The notes: generated by a model from the letters alone, not told the origin. Positions 24,018 to 32,469 are shown, numbered from the stretch's first letter. The stretch is DNA of 32,864 bases from JBKEDF01 sp047975325 (GCA_047975325.1 JBKEDF010000078.1:1-32864), one strand, 5' to 3'. A program made the numbers and translations.

Positions 24018-24856
24018 AACCGGGGCAGATCCTGCGCCATCCCGGGCCAAGGGCCGAGGCCCGTTTCATGGCCCTGCCCTGCCGGGTGCAGCCAGTGGAA
24101 TTGCGACTGGCTGCGGGAATACCCTTTGATCGGGCAGTTGCGCAGGCCTTTGCAGATCATGGTTTCCCTGCAGGTTACCTGCGCCTGTCCAAGGCGCAGT
24201 TCGATCAGCTTTGCTATGTCATTCCCGCGCCTGCGCCGGGCGATGGTCGCGCGGCCTGGTATAGCGCAACCCATCGGTTGACCCAGGCCACCATGTGGGA
24301 TGGCGGATTGCATCTGGGTCGAAAGGATGGCGCGGCTTTCCTGCATTGTCATGGGCTTTGGTCCGAAACGGGTGGGGAGGTGCGGGCGGGACACCTGCTT
24401 TCGCCGGAAAGCATATTGGCCAGGGAGGTCGTGGCACGTGGTTGGGGGGTGTCAGGTGCCGCGCTGGAGGTCCGGCATGATCCGGAAACCGGCTTCGACC
24501 TTTTTGCGCCGGTTGCGGTTTCGGATAGGGACAAGGGGGATGCCGCATTGCTGGCCACGATGCGACCCAATGAGGACCCGCATGCCATCCTGACCGAAAT
24601 CGCCCGCACCCTGCCGCAAGCCGCAATCGAGGGGGTGGGCAGCCTGGTTCATACCCATTTCATTTCGGACCAGGTTGAAAGCTATGCTACCGAGGTGCTC
24701 TTGCGCGAAGGCCGCATTGACCATGGTGTCGTGACACTTTCCGCCGCTGCTGTGGGCTTTGACGGGGTGCCGAAAACCGGCCTGCTGAAACCGAATGCCA
24801 ATCGCATCTGCATCACGGCGGAACTTTTGCTGATTGCCGATACCGGTGGGCCCTGA
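24014..24856 (+). CDS. Tandem PCC (DUF296)-domain protein, unknown function
   Basis: 280 residues made of two related halves. Repeat 1 (about 25-160) has the PCC core AAFLHCHGLWSETGGEVRAG followed by HLL, with histidines 111, 113 and 127, which fit the metal-binding His triad. Repeat 2 (about 183-275) has GVGSLVHTHFISDQ with His213 and His215, then YATEVLL and a strand-rich end NRICITAELLL. PCC domains occur as single units in bacteria and next to AT-hooks in plants; no AT-hook is seen here. The gene overlaps the acyl-CoA synthetase stop by four bases, so it belongs to the same operon. An enzymatic role in the CoA pathway is possible but unproven. Confidence 0.75.
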   Translation: MKPGQILRHPGPRAEARFMALPCRVQPVELRLAAGIPFDRAVAQAFADHGFPAGYLRLSKAQFDQLCYVIPAPAPGDGRAAWYSATHRLTQATMWDGGLHLGRKDGAAFLHCHGLWSETGGEVRAGHLLSPESILAREVVARGWGVSGAALEVRHDPETGFDLFAPVAVSDRDKGDAALLATMRPNEDPHAILTEIARTLPQAAIEGVGSLVHTHFISDQVESYATEVLLREGRIDHGVVTLSAAAVGFDGVPKTGLLKPNANRICITAELLLIADTGGP

Positions 24857-24896
24857 TGGCGGGACCATCCCGTTTCCGCAGCGGTAAAACCGCCAT
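24856..24896. terminator. Possible bidirectional terminator between convergent genes
   Basis: ATGGCGG (24856-24862) and CCGCCAT (24890-24896) are exact inverted repeats with a 27-base interior. GCGGT-AAA-ACCGC (24881-24893) is a smaller hairpin within it. It fills the gap between the convergent PCC-domain and EVE-domain genes. A T run (CTTTTTTC) follows on the plus strand about ten bases later. Confidence 0.4.
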
Positions 24897-25321
24897 TACA
24901 GGCTTTTTTCAAGGCCACCCATTCGACACAGGATTTTCCATTCTTCCGCCGATACCGGTTGAACCGAAAGCCGCATGTTGTTGACCAGAACCATGTTTTC
25001 CAAGCCGGGTTCGGATTTGCAGGCCTCCAGCGTTACCGGACGCGGCAGGGGTGCTATCGCCTTGATCCAGACGCAATCCCAGCGTGGGTCATCGGTGGTG
25101 CTGTCGGGTGCGCTTTCACGGCAGACCTCGACCACCCCGACGATTTCCTTGCCCTGATTGGAATGATAGAAAAAACCGCGATCACCGATCTTCATGGCCC
25201 GCATGTTGTTGCGTGCCTGATAATTGCGCACGCCGTTCCATTCTTCCCCTTCATCGCCCTTTTCGACCTGCTGATCCCAGCTCCAGGCATCGGGTTCGGA
25301 TTTGAAAAGCCAGAAAGCCAT
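24896..25321 (-). CDS. EVE-domain protein
   Basis: 141 residues covering one EVE domain (PUA/ASCH-like fold). FWLFKSEPDAWSWDQ at the start, EEWNGVRNYQARNNMRAM and GDRGFFYHSNQGKEIVGVVE are clear family motifs. EVE proteins bind modified bases in nucleic acid; the bacterial stand-alone form is of unknown exact role. The ATG at 25321 shares its A with the yciI stop (TGATG) and has AAGGTGG upstream. A longer start at 25342 lies inside yciI and adds only MEKGGGL. Confidence 0.9.
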   Translation of the reverse strand: MAFWLFKSEPDAWSWDQQVEKGDEGEEWNGVRNYQARNNMRAMKIGDRGFFYHSNQGKEIVGVVEVCRESAPDSTTDDPRWDCVWIKAIAPLPRPVTLEACKSEPGLENMVLVNNMRLSVQPVSAEEWKILCRMGGLEKSL

Positions 25322-25593
25322 CAGCCCACCACCTTTTTCCATTCACGGATTTCGACTTTTTCGAAAAGGCCGGCATGGGCATAGGGGTCATTTGCGGCCC
25401 AGGCCCTGGCGGCGGAAAGATCGGCGACATCAAGAATGATCAGCGATCCGCACATCTGCCCCTGCGGGTCCAGCAGCGGCCCGGCCATGTCCACCACGCC
25501 GGTCTTGTCGATATAAGCCAGATGATTGGCACGATTGGCCTTTCGGATCTCAAGGGCGCCGGGATTGTCCTGACAGATAAGGGCGATATGCAT
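25321..25593 (-). CDS. YciI-like protein
   Basis: 90 residues, ferredoxin-like alpha/beta fold. HLAYIDKTGVVDMAGPLLDP and RAWAANDPYAHAGLFEKVEI match the YciI family, including the His and Asp residues of its presumed active site. Function is not established for this branch. It lies three bases after gpsA and overlaps the EVE gene. Confidence 0.9.
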   Translation of the reverse strand: MHIALICQDNPGALEIRKANRANHLAYIDKTGVVDMAGPLLDPQGQMCGSLIILDVADLSAARAWAANDPYAHAGLFEKVEIREWKKVVG

Positions 25594-25595
25594 GG

Positions 25596-26531
25596 CTACT
25601 CCTGTTTCAGGGGGCGGGACATCAGCATGTCCACCGCCTCGGGCAGGGTAATCCGCCCTGTGCTGAGGGCGGCGACCATCGTGGCAATGGGCATGGCGAT
25701 GTCCTTTTTTCGGGCCAGTCTAAGCACGGCCTGCGCCGTCGCAACCCCTTCGACCGTGGTATCGCTGTCAAAGCTTTCACCCGCGCCAAGCGCCTGACCA
25801 TAGCGGAAATTGCGTGATTGGGCAGAGGTACAGGTCAGTACGAGATCGCCGAAACCTGAAAGCCCGCTCAGGGTTTCGGCGCGTGCCCCAAGTGCCAGGG
25901 CGAGGCGCTGCATTTCCGCAAAACCGCGTGTCATCAGTGCAGCGCGCGCCGAATCGCCAAGCTGCGCACCAATGGTGATCCCTGCCGCGATTGCGATGAC
26001 GTTTTTCAGTGCGCCGCCCAGTTCCGCGCCAAGGGCATCGGTACTGCGATAGAGCCGCAGCACAGGTGTGGAAAGCTGAACCTGCAGTGTCTGTCCTGCA
26101 GTCTCATCCCGGCAGGCGAGCGTCAGGGCGGTGGGCAGGCCCCGTGCAATATCGGCGGCAAAGCTTGGTCCGGTCAGGATGGCGGGGGTTGTCCCAGGTC
26201 GGGCTGCTGCGATTACCCCGGTCGGGCCAAGTCCGGAGGCCAGATCAACCCCCTTGCAACAAGCGACAAGATGAGGCGCATCAAGCCTTGCCCCCGCTCC
26301 GGCCAGGAAACCGGCCAGCGCCTGTGTCGGAAGGGCAAGAAGCACTGTTTCACACCCCGAGAGTTCATCGATTTCCGTGGTGACAGATATGTTTTGTGGC
26401 AATTCGACCCCGGGCAGGCGTGGCAGGACCCGTGTTTTTATCCCGCGCCCCCATAGCTTGACCTCCCCCTGCCGTGCCAGCGCCACGGCCAGCGCGCCGC
26501 CGAAAGCGCCGGCGCCCGCGATCCCGATCAT
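25596..26531 (-). CDS. gpsA: NAD(P)H-dependent glycerol-3-phosphate dehydrogenase
   Basis: 311 residues. The Rossmann motif GAGAFG is at 6-11, Lys93 in CCKGVDLASG and Lys177 in ALKNVIAIAAG are the conserved catalytic-site lysines, and the C-terminal domain contains TRGFAEMQRLALALGA. It reduces dihydroxyacetone phosphate to sn-glycerol-3-phosphate for phospholipid synthesis. The start overlaps the tsaD stop by four bases (ATGA), so expression is coupled to tsaD. Confidence 0.95.
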   Translation of the reverse strand: MIGIAGAGAFGGALAVALARQGEVKLWGRGIKTRVLPRLPGVELPQNISVTTEIDELSGCETVLLALPTQALAGFLAGAGARLDAPHLVACCKGVDLASGLGPTGVIAAARPGTTPAILTGPSFAADIARGLPTALTLACRDETAGQTLQVQLSTPVLRLYRSTDALGAELGGALKNVIAIAAGITIGAQLGDSARAALMTRGFAEMQRLALALGARAETLSGLSGFGDLVLTCTSAQSRNFRYGQALGAGESFDSDTTVEGVATAQAVLRLARKKDIAMPIATMVAALSTGRITLPEAVDMLMSRPLKQE

Positions 26532-27619
26532 GCCTTTGCCCCCTTTTTGCCGGAGCCCAGCAAGGCCGGGCTTTTATTGTCCAGTGGCCAGCGCGGGCGT
26601 GCAGCAAGGTCCATCCCGTCACGCCCGCCCGCGCGAAACCGTTCGATCCCCGCCCAGGCGATCATCGCGCCATTATCGGTGCAAAGCCGCTGGGGAGGGG
26701 CGGTGAAACGCACGCCGTTTTCGATGCAGACTGCCTCAAGCGCCTGTCGAATGGCCGTATTCGCCGCAACCCCGCCGGCGACGGCCAGCGCCTGTGCCTG
26801 GCTTTCTGCCAGGGCGCGGCGGGTCTTTTCGGCCAGCACATCCGTAACGGCGGCCTGAAATCCCGCGCAGATATCGGCGCGGTCCTGCAGATACAGCCCG
26901 TCCTGACTGGCCAATAACCCGTCGCGCGCGCGAAGGACGGCCGTTTTCAGCCCGGAAAAGGACATGTCGCAGCCCGATCGGTCCAGAAGCGGCCGCGGCA
27001 GGCGAAACCGGGTGGGGTCGCCCTTCGCGGCCTCCCGCTCGACGGCGGGGCCGCCGGGTTGTGGCAGGCCAAGGCATTTGGCGACCTTGTCAAAGGCCTC
27101 ACCGGGCGCATCGTCAATCGAACCTCCCAGGCGGGTGAATTCTTCCGCACTGTCCACCTTCAGAAACTGGCAATGCCCCCCTGATACCAGCAACATCAGA
27201 TAGGGATAATCCAACCCTTCCGTCAATCGCGGGGTCAGGGCGTGGCCTGCCAGATGATTGACCCCAACAAGCGGCAGGCCCGCCCCGGTTGCGATTCCCT
27301 TGGCGCACATCACTCCTGCCAGAACACCGCCGATCAGCCCCGGCCCGGCGGTAACCGCCACACCATCCAGATCACGCAGGCCCAGCCCGGCTTGCGTCAG
27401 GGCGGCCTCCACGCAAAGGTCGATCCGTTCGGCATGGGCGCGGGCGGCAAGTTCCGGGACCACACCGCCAAATGGTGCGTGCAGCCCGGTCTGCCCTTCC
27501 ACCACCGAAGACAGGATCTGCCCGCCGCCGGGGGCAAAAACATGGTCCGACCGGACCACCGCCGCAGCACTGTCATCGCAACTTGTTTCGATGCCGAGGA
27601 AGGTGAGCGTTCCGTCCAT
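26528..27619 (-). CDS. tsaD: tRNA N6-threonylcarbamoyltransferase TsaD
   Basis: 363 residues, ASKHA fold. It starts with FLGIETSCDDSAAAVV. The metal ligands His122 and His126 are in VNHLAGHALTPRL, LLVSGGHC follows, and the C-terminal CTDNGAMIAWAG supplies the last metal aspartate. It transfers threonylcarbamoyl to A37 of ANN-decoding tRNAs with TsaB and TsaE, which are not in the window. The frame is open to 27658, but the ATG at 27619 gives the family N-terminus and has GTAAGGG before it. It is divergent from hemD with 46 bases between them. Confidence 0.95.
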   Translation of the reverse strand: MDGTLTFLGIETSCDDSAAAVVRSDHVFAPGGGQILSSVVEGQTGLHAPFGGVVPELAARAHAERIDLCVEAALTQAGLGLRDLDGVAVTAGPGLIGGVLAGVMCAKGIATGAGLPLVGVNHLAGHALTPRLTEGLDYPYLMLLVSGGHCQFLKVDSAEEFTRLGGSIDDAPGEAFDKVAKCLGLPQPGGPAVEREAAKGDPTRFRLPRPLLDRSGCDMSFSGLKTAVLRARDGLLASQDGLYLQDRADICAGFQAAVTDVLAEKTRRALAESQAQALAVAGGVAANTAIRQALEAVCIENGVRFTAPPQRLCTDNGAMIAWAGIERFRAGGRDGMDLAARPRWPLDNKSPALLGSGKKGAKA

Positions 27620-27665
27620 GCCCTTACCGTTGCCAGAAGACCCCTCAGCAGGTAACACCGGGGCG

Positions 27666-28394
27666 ATGATCCCACAATCCCGTTACCCCGTCTTTCTGTT
27701 GACCCGTCCTGAACCGCAAGGCGCGGCGATGGCGGCGCGGCTGGTGGACCTGTTTCCCGATGCAGCGGTCGTGCGCAGCCCGCTTCTGACAACGGATTTC
27801 CGTGCACCGCCCCTGCCCGAGGGTCCGTTCAGTGCCGTGGTTTTCACCTCACAGGCCGGGGTTGAGGCCGCCCGGCGCCTGACGGGATTGCCGCAACGGG
27901 CCTATTGTGTTGGTGATCGAACCGCCGAGGCTGCAAGGAAAGCGGGATTTGTCGCGCTTTCGGCAGGTGGTGCTGCGGAGGACCTGATCACAATCATCCT
28001 CGAAACGGGGGAGATGGGGCCGTTATTGCACCTGCGGGGTGCACATAGCCGCGGTGAGATTGCCGCCAGACTTGCCGAAGCGGGGGTCAGGGCGCAGGCT
28101 CTGGTGATCTATGAACAACGTGCCCAACAGCTTTCGGGGGCGGCAGCCGGGTTGTTGGCGGGGAGGAATCCCGTAATCGCACCGCTTCTGTCGCCGCGCA
28201 GTGCCAGGCTTTTTCTGCGTGAAATCACGAGGATTGGGGCGGTTGCACCGCTTTTCTGCCCGGTCCTGAGCCCATCAATTGCCGCTGAGATCCCCGAAAC
28301 GCCGGATCGGCGGGTTTTTCTTGCAACAAGACCTGATTTAGAGGCACTGACAAAAGCAATAAAGAGTGCCTATGCCGTAGCGGTCCGATCTTGA
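27666..28394 (+). CDS. hemD: Uroporphyrinogen-III synthase
   Basis: 242 residues. VFLLTRPEPQGAAMAARL at the N-terminus, VVFTSQAGVEAARRLTGLP in the first domain and LLHLRGAHSRGEIAARLAEA at the domain hinge are the family marks. It closes and rearranges hydroxymethylbilane into uroporphyrinogen III for haem synthesis. The open frame reaches 27258, but that part lies antisense to tsaD; the ATG at 27666 is the first one matching the family start. It sits ahead of mic60 and hemY, the conserved alphaproteobacterial order. Confidence 0.88.
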   Translation: MIPQSRYPVFLLTRPEPQGAAMAARLVDLFPDAAVVRSPLLTTDFRAPPLPEGPFSAVVFTSQAGVEAARRLTGLPQRAYCVGDRTAEAARKAGFVALSAGGAAEDLITIILETGEMGPLLHLRGAHSRGEIAARLAEAGVRAQALVIYEQRAQQLSGAAAGLLAGRNPVIAPLLSPRSARLFLREITRIGAVAPLFCPVLSPSIAAEIPETPDRRVFLATRPDLEALTKAIKSAYAVAVRS

Positions 28395-28464
28395 GGCCCG
28401 GGGGCTTGCGCACTAGGGTAGTTATAAATGCCTGCCAACAGGGCCGGAAGACGGAGGGACAGCA

Positions 28465-29970
28465 ATGGCAACGCCGAAAACGCCGCGAAAGCGGGCTGAG
28501 AAACCGGGCGAGCCTGCCAGGAACGCTGAGAAGCCAGCGATAGAGAAAACCGGCTCCCCGACGAAAAAACAGCCACAAAAAACAATATCACCAATCGAGG
28601 CTGCCGTAAGCGCAAGGAAGGTGGGTGCCGCACGGCCCGAAAGCGGCGCGAAGGATCCCGTCAAATCCGAAACGACATCATCCGGGGCGAAAGCTGCTGC
28701 AAGCATTGCCGATGACGACAAGCCGGTATCGAAACCCGAAACTGTGCCGTCCGGAAAAGCCGATGAGGCCAAGGTGGCGGAGGCGAAACCCGAAGCCGCC
28801 GTCGTGGCGGCAGGGGATGGGAAGAAAACGGAAGACAGGGATAAAACGACCGAAGTCAGGCCCGAACCAACCCGCCGGGATCCCGCACCTTCTCCCCCTG
28901 CGGCCCCGGCAAGTTCCGGTGCCGGTTTCTGGGCGTTGCTGCTGGGGGGGCTTGTGGCGGCGGTGATCGGTTTTATCATGGCCCGATATGTCCTGCCTGA
29001 AGGCTGGCCCGTAGCGGGGGCAACGCCCTTGAAGGACCAGATTGAGGCTCAGGCCGCCGAGATTGCCGATCTGAAGACGCAGCTTGGTGCCCTATCCGAC
29101 CCTGATACTTCAGCGACCGATGCCGCGATTGCCGATTTGCAGGAACGGATCGCCCAGGCCTCTACCGCTGCAGAGGCTGCGCACCAGTCGGTAACAGCCC
29201 TGACTGAAAACCCGCCCGGTCTTCCCGATGAGGTGAGTGAACAGATTGCCTTGCTGGCCGAACGGCTTGCCGTTGTGGAACAACGCCCCATACCCGATGG
29301 CAGCGGCGCCACACCTGAGGCCGTGGCCCAGCTTGAAGCTGCCGTTGCCACCTTGCGCGAGGATCTTGTTGCACAGGAAGAACGCGCGGCAGCGGCGGCC
29401 GATGCCGTGCGCGCCGAGGCGGAACAGATCAGGGCGGATGCAGAGGAGGAACGCGCAGAGGGCGCGGCCGAGGCCGATGCGATCCTGCAGGAAGCTGCGA
29501 TGGCCCGACTTGTCGCGGCATTTCAAAGCGGGGCACCCTATGATGAGGCACTGGCCGTTCTGGGGCAGGGCGGACAGGAATTGCCTGCCGTCCTGATGGA
29601 GAATGCCGAGGCGGGGCTGACAACCGTTGCCGCGTTGCTCGAAGGTTTCGACACCCCCGCCCGGGCGGCAATTGCCGCCGAATTGCGCAACGATATGGGG
29701 GAAAACCTGACGGATCGTCTTGGGGCCTTCCTGCGGACACAGACGGGTGCGCGTTCCCTGACCCCGCAGGAAGGTGCGGGGGCCGATGCCGTGCTGTCGC
29801 GCGTCGAGGCCGCCTTGCGCGCCGATGATGTCGATGGCGCGCTGGCTGAACTCGGCACCCTGTCGGAACCGGCACTGGCCGAGATGTCGGGCTGGATGGA
29901 ACAGGCGCAGGTCCGGCAGGCAGCCGGAAAGGCGATTGCCGATCTTTCGGCTTCTCTGGGTGAAAGGTAA
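28465..29970 (+). CDS. mic60: Mitofilin/Mic60-like inner membrane protein
   Basis: 501 residues. A long basic, alanine/lysine/proline-rich cytoplasmic N-terminus (1-150) is followed by one membrane helix at about 153-175. A periplasmic coiled coil (about 185-345) comes next, rich in Glu/Ala heptads such as EERAAAAADAVRAEAEQIRA. The C-terminal mitofilin-like domain has RLVAAFQSGAPYDEALAVLG and ends near residue 495. Alphaproteobacterial Mic60 is the ancestor of the mitochondrial MICOS subunit and shapes intracytoplasmic membranes; its gene is known to lie beside hemD and a hemY-like gene (orf52), exactly as here. GGAGGGACAGCA precedes the ATG. Confidence 0.88.
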   Translation: MATPKTPRKRAEKPGEPARNAEKPAIEKTGSPTKKQPQKTISPIEAAVSARKVGAARPESGAKDPVKSETTSSGAKAAASIADDDKPVSKPETVPSGKADEAKVAEAKPEAAVVAAGDGKKTEDRDKTTEVRPEPTRRDPAPSPPAAPASSGAGFWALLLGGLVAAVIGFIMARYVLPEGWPVAGATPLKDQIEAQAAEIADLKTQLGALSDPDTSATDAAIADLQERIAQASTAAEAAHQSVTALTENPPGLPDEVSEQIALLAERLAVVEQRPIPDGSGATPEAVAQLEAAVATLREDLVAQEERAAAAADAVRAEAEQIRADAEEERAEGAAEADAILQEAAMARLVAAFQSGAPYDEALAVLGQGGQELPAVLMENAEAGLTTVAALLEGFDTPARAAIAAELRNDMGENLTDRLGAFLRTQTGARSLTPQEGAGADAVLSRVEAALRADDVDGALAELGTLSEPALAEMSGWMEQAQVRQAAGKAIADLSASLGER

Positions 29971-29978
29971 GCGGCGCC

Positions 29979-31601
29979 ATGATCTGGTCACTCATCAAAG
30001 TTCTGGTTTTTGTCGGGGTCATTGCGGGACTGACCTATGGCGCCAGCATGTTGCTGGATACCGATGGCCATATCCGCATCGAACTGGCGGGGCAGAGCTA
30101 TCTGCTTGGCCCGTTGCAGACGGCCATCGCAGCAGCGTTGCTTTTGGTGGTCATGTGGATTCTGCTAAAGCTTTTCGGGCTTCTGATTGCCTTTCTGCAT
30201 TTTCTCAATGGTGACGAAACCGCGATTTCGCGGTTTTTCGACCGCAATCGTGAACGCAAGGGGTACAAGGCCTTGTCGGACGGGCTGATGGCGCTTGCCT
30301 CGGGGGAGGGCCGCGTGGCGCTGGCCCGTGCGCAGAAGGCGGAAAAATTCCTCGACAAGCCGGAACTGACCACCTTGCTGATCGCCCAGGCCGCCGAGAT
30401 GACGGGCGATACGACGCGTGCAACCGAAGCCTATAAGGCGTTGCTTGATGATCAGAAAACCCGTTTTGTCGGCATTCGCGGGCTGATGAAACAGAAGATG
30501 GCCGAAGGCGATACCGCAACGGCGCTGCAACTGGCGGAAAAGGCCTTCGCGCTGAAGCCCAAACATTCCGATACCCAGGATGTGTTGCTGGCGCTCCAGA
30601 CCGACCATGCCGATTGGAAGGGCGCGCGCAAGACCCTGGGGGCCAAGCTGAAGGCCGGTGAATTGCCGCGCGATGTGTTCCGTCGGCGCGATGCGGTCCT
30701 TGCCTTGCAGGAAGCCAGGGTCGTGCTGGATGAAGACGCGGGCATTGAGGCACAGGAAGCCGCGATTGAGGCAAATCGCCTGTCGCCCGACCTGATCCCC
30801 GCCGCTGTCATGGCCGCGCGGGGCTATATCGCCAAACGTGACCCCCGGCGTGCCACGCGGGTCCTGAAAAAGGCCTGGGCTGCGCGGCCCCATCCCGACC
30901 TGGCCGCCGCCTTTGCCGAAATTGCACCGAATGAAACCACGGCGGCCCGGCTGAAACGGTTCCGCGCCCTGACCTCAACCAACCCGGATGATCCCGAAGC
31001 CCGGCTTTTGCGGGCGGAATTGAACATCGCGGCGGAGGATTTTCCCGAGGCGCGGCGGGCGCTGGGTGATCTGGCCACACGCAAACCCACCTCGCGCAGC
31101 CTTGCCATCATGGCGGCCATTGAACGGGGGGAGGGTGCGGATGATGCGGTTGTGCGGGGCTGGCTGGCCCGGGCGCTCAATGCCCCGCGTGGGCCGCAAT
31201 GGTGTTGTGACAAATGCCAGGCGATCCACGCCCAATGGGTTCCGGTTTGCGACAATTGCCAAGGATTCGATACGCTTTCCTGGCGTGAGCCGCCAGATAG
31301 CCATGCCGCCAGTACAACCGGGACGGAATTGCTTCCGCTGATTGTCGGTACACCTGCCGTTGATACGGCAGCTTCGGATGCGGTTGAGGTCATATCGGAT
31401 AAGGCCGCGGCCGACGGGCCTGAAACCACGCCTGCCGGAGGCGCGGCAGATGGTGTGCCGGGACAGGAAGGCAAGCCCGTGAAAGATGCTGAAACGACCG
31501 ACAGGCAACCCCTGACCGCAACAGGGGACACAGCAGCCCCGAGGCAGGCTGCGCAGCCAGATAGCCCGGATGGGAAAGCCCCATCGGAGAACAGGAAATA
31601 G
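29979..31601 (+). CDS. hemY: HemY-like TPR membrane protein (Orf52) with C-terminal zinc ribbon
   Basis: 540 residues. Two membrane helices (about 4-25 and 46-70) form the HemY_N domain, with FFDRNRERKGYKALSDGLMA leading into TPR-like helical repeats (about 95-400). At 408-431 a zinc ribbon follows: C410-x2-C413-x10-C424-x2-C427, within WCCDKCQAIHAQWVPVCDNC. The rest (430-540) is low complexity, Ala/Pro/Thr/Glu rich. The ribbon resembles that of LapB. Despite its name this is not protoporphyrinogen oxidase; in alphaproteobacteria Orf52 partners Mic60. It starts eight bases after mic60. Confidence 0.88.
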   Translation: MIWSLIKVLVFVGVIAGLTYGASMLLDTDGHIRIELAGQSYLLGPLQTAIAAALLLVVMWILLKLFGLLIAFLHFLNGDETAISRFFDRNRERKGYKALSDGLMALASGEGRVALARAQKAEKFLDKPELTTLLIAQAAEMTGDTTRATEAYKALLDDQKTRFVGIRGLMKQKMAEGDTATALQLAEKAFALKPKHSDTQDVLLALQTDHADWKGARKTLGAKLKAGELPRDVFRRRDAVLALQEARVVLDEDAGIEAQEAAIEANRLSPDLIPAAVMAARGYIAKRDPRRATRVLKKAWAARPHPDLAAAFAEIAPNETTAARLKRFRALTSTNPDDPEARLLRAELNIAAEDFPEARRALGDLATRKPTSRSLAIMAAIERGEGADDAVVRGWLARALNAPRGPQWCCDKCQAIHAQWVPVCDNCQGFDTLSWREPPDSHAASTTGTELLPLIVGTPAVDTAASDAVEVISDKAAADGPETTPAGGAADGVPGQEGKPVKDAETTDRQPLTATGDTAAPRQAAQPDSPDGKAPSENRK

Positions 31602-31631
31602 ACGCTTCCGCCGGATACCATATCCCATAGC

Positions 31632-31656
31632 CAGGGCCCGGTTGCGGCCTGTTTTT
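31632..31656 (+). terminator. Rho-independent terminator of hemD-mic60-hemY
   Basis: CAGGGCC (31632-31638) pairs with GGCCTG (31646-31651) with one bulged base and a short loop, followed directly by TTTTT (31652-31656). It lies 30 bases after the hemY-like stop and is the most typical intrinsic terminator in the window. Confidence 0.65.
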
Positions 31657-31768
31657 CCCATCACCCGTGGATTTCGGGGACAGGGGTTCGAAACGCCACA
31701 AGACCTGTGAAAACCTGCGTCTTTATTATTGCACTCTCTTTTCGGGTCATGTACGCGAATGGCGCAGC

Positions 31769-31844
31769 GCCGGTGTAGCTCAGATGGTAGAGCACTCGAT
31801 TCGTAATCGAGAGGCCCGGGGTTCAAGTCCCCGCACCGGCACCA
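31769..31844 (+). tRNA. tRNA-Thr (anticodon CGT)
   Basis: A complete 76-base cloverleaf with encoded CCA. The acceptor stem GCCGGTG pairs with CACCGGC, the D arm is GCTCAGATGGTAGAGC, and the anticodon arm CTCGA-TTCGTAA-TCGAG has CGT at 31802-31804 reading ACG. The variable loop is short, and the T arm CGGGG-TTCAAGT-CCCCG pairs fully. A weak promoter, TTGCAC (31729-31734) with TACGCG 17 bases on, lies upstream. It stands alone, and the DNA beyond it is A+T richer. Confidence 0.98.
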
Positions 31845-32013
31845 GCATTCAGCCCGTCAACTGTTGCGATGTTTGGCCTGCGGTCAGATTTCCGGCCCAT
31901 AAAGTCAGAGCAGGTATTTGTGCATTGTGCCGCAAAAGGCGCGAAGGGCCCTTCGGTAGCGCGACGGGTGCCGCCCGGGCCGCTGCACGGCTGTTTCGGA
32001 GCCCACTTAAAAA
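31845..32013. other. Non-coding stretch after tRNA-Thr
   Basis: No convincing gene on either strand. It contains a 14-bp perfect palindrome CGAAGGGCCCTTCG at 31942-31955 without a loop. No copy of the tRNA 3' end (a second attachment site) and no integrase fragment was seen. Confidence 0.5.
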
Positions 32014-32469
32014 TCAAAGGCGCGGAACAGAGAAAACCAGTCCGCGCAACAAAGGCTCACCATCAACATCAATACGACACACTGCTTCAAACCGAGCATT
32101 ACCTAGGCTGCGATGTAAGTTGTCAGGCAGGCTTTCGATTATTCCCACCCTTTCTTGCTCTGTTGGAGCTTGGCAAATTGACCAAGCGTCGGCAAACCAT
32201 GAAGGAACGTCTGATGTAATACCCAAGTACTTTTTCTCACGGTTCTCAAAGCTCAAGGAACGAAAAAACTTGGGGCCATCACCGGTTGATGACTCGGGAA
32301 CGTCTGCGTCCAAAACAATACCCCTTAGACCGTTCTTAAATGATACGAAGTAAGCTCCCTTCGGGAGGTCAGGCATGCTGAAAAGGCCACGACGGTTATA
32401 TTCATACACCAAAAGCCCAATGTAGCCGACGATCCCCACAACAACAATTCGACTAATCCACTTAAGCAT
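32014..32469 (-). CDS. Membrane-anchored hypothetical protein
   Basis: 151 residues. One N-terminal membrane helix (about 5-22, RIVVVGIVGYIGLLVYEY) is followed by a soluble domain with KGAYFVSFKNGLRGIVLDAD and a C-terminal VCRIDVDGEPLLRGLVFSVP. No known family is recognised; the domain would lie in the periplasm or at the membrane surface. AGAGG lies before the ATG at 32469; a longer start at 32514 (MKPFGNLRFLNRG) is possible. Codon and base composition are clearly more A+T rich than in the genes left of the tRNA, suggesting separate origin. Confidence 0.7.
   Translation of the reverse strand: MLKWISRIVVVGIVGYIGLLVYEYNRRGLFSMPDLPKGAYFVSFKNGLRGIVLDADVPESSTGDGPKFFRSLSFENREKKYLGITSDVPSWFADAWSICQAPTEQERVGIIESLPDNLHRSLGNARFEAVCRIDVDGEPLLRGLVFSVPRL

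Noticed and set aside
31684..31705. GGGGTTCGAAACGCC-like T-arm remnant, possibly a broken tRNA or attachment site
   Set aside because: Only the universal T-loop core matches; no acceptor or anticodon arm is nearby.
31942..31955. 14-bp perfect palindrome as an operator
   Set aside because: Single copy, no promoter or regulator nearby; kept only as a note in the non-coding stretch.
31869..32219. Plus-strand open frame of 116 codons after the tRNA
   Set aside because: Overlaps the better minus-strand gene at 32014-32469, lacks a ribosome binding site, and has basic, low-information composition.
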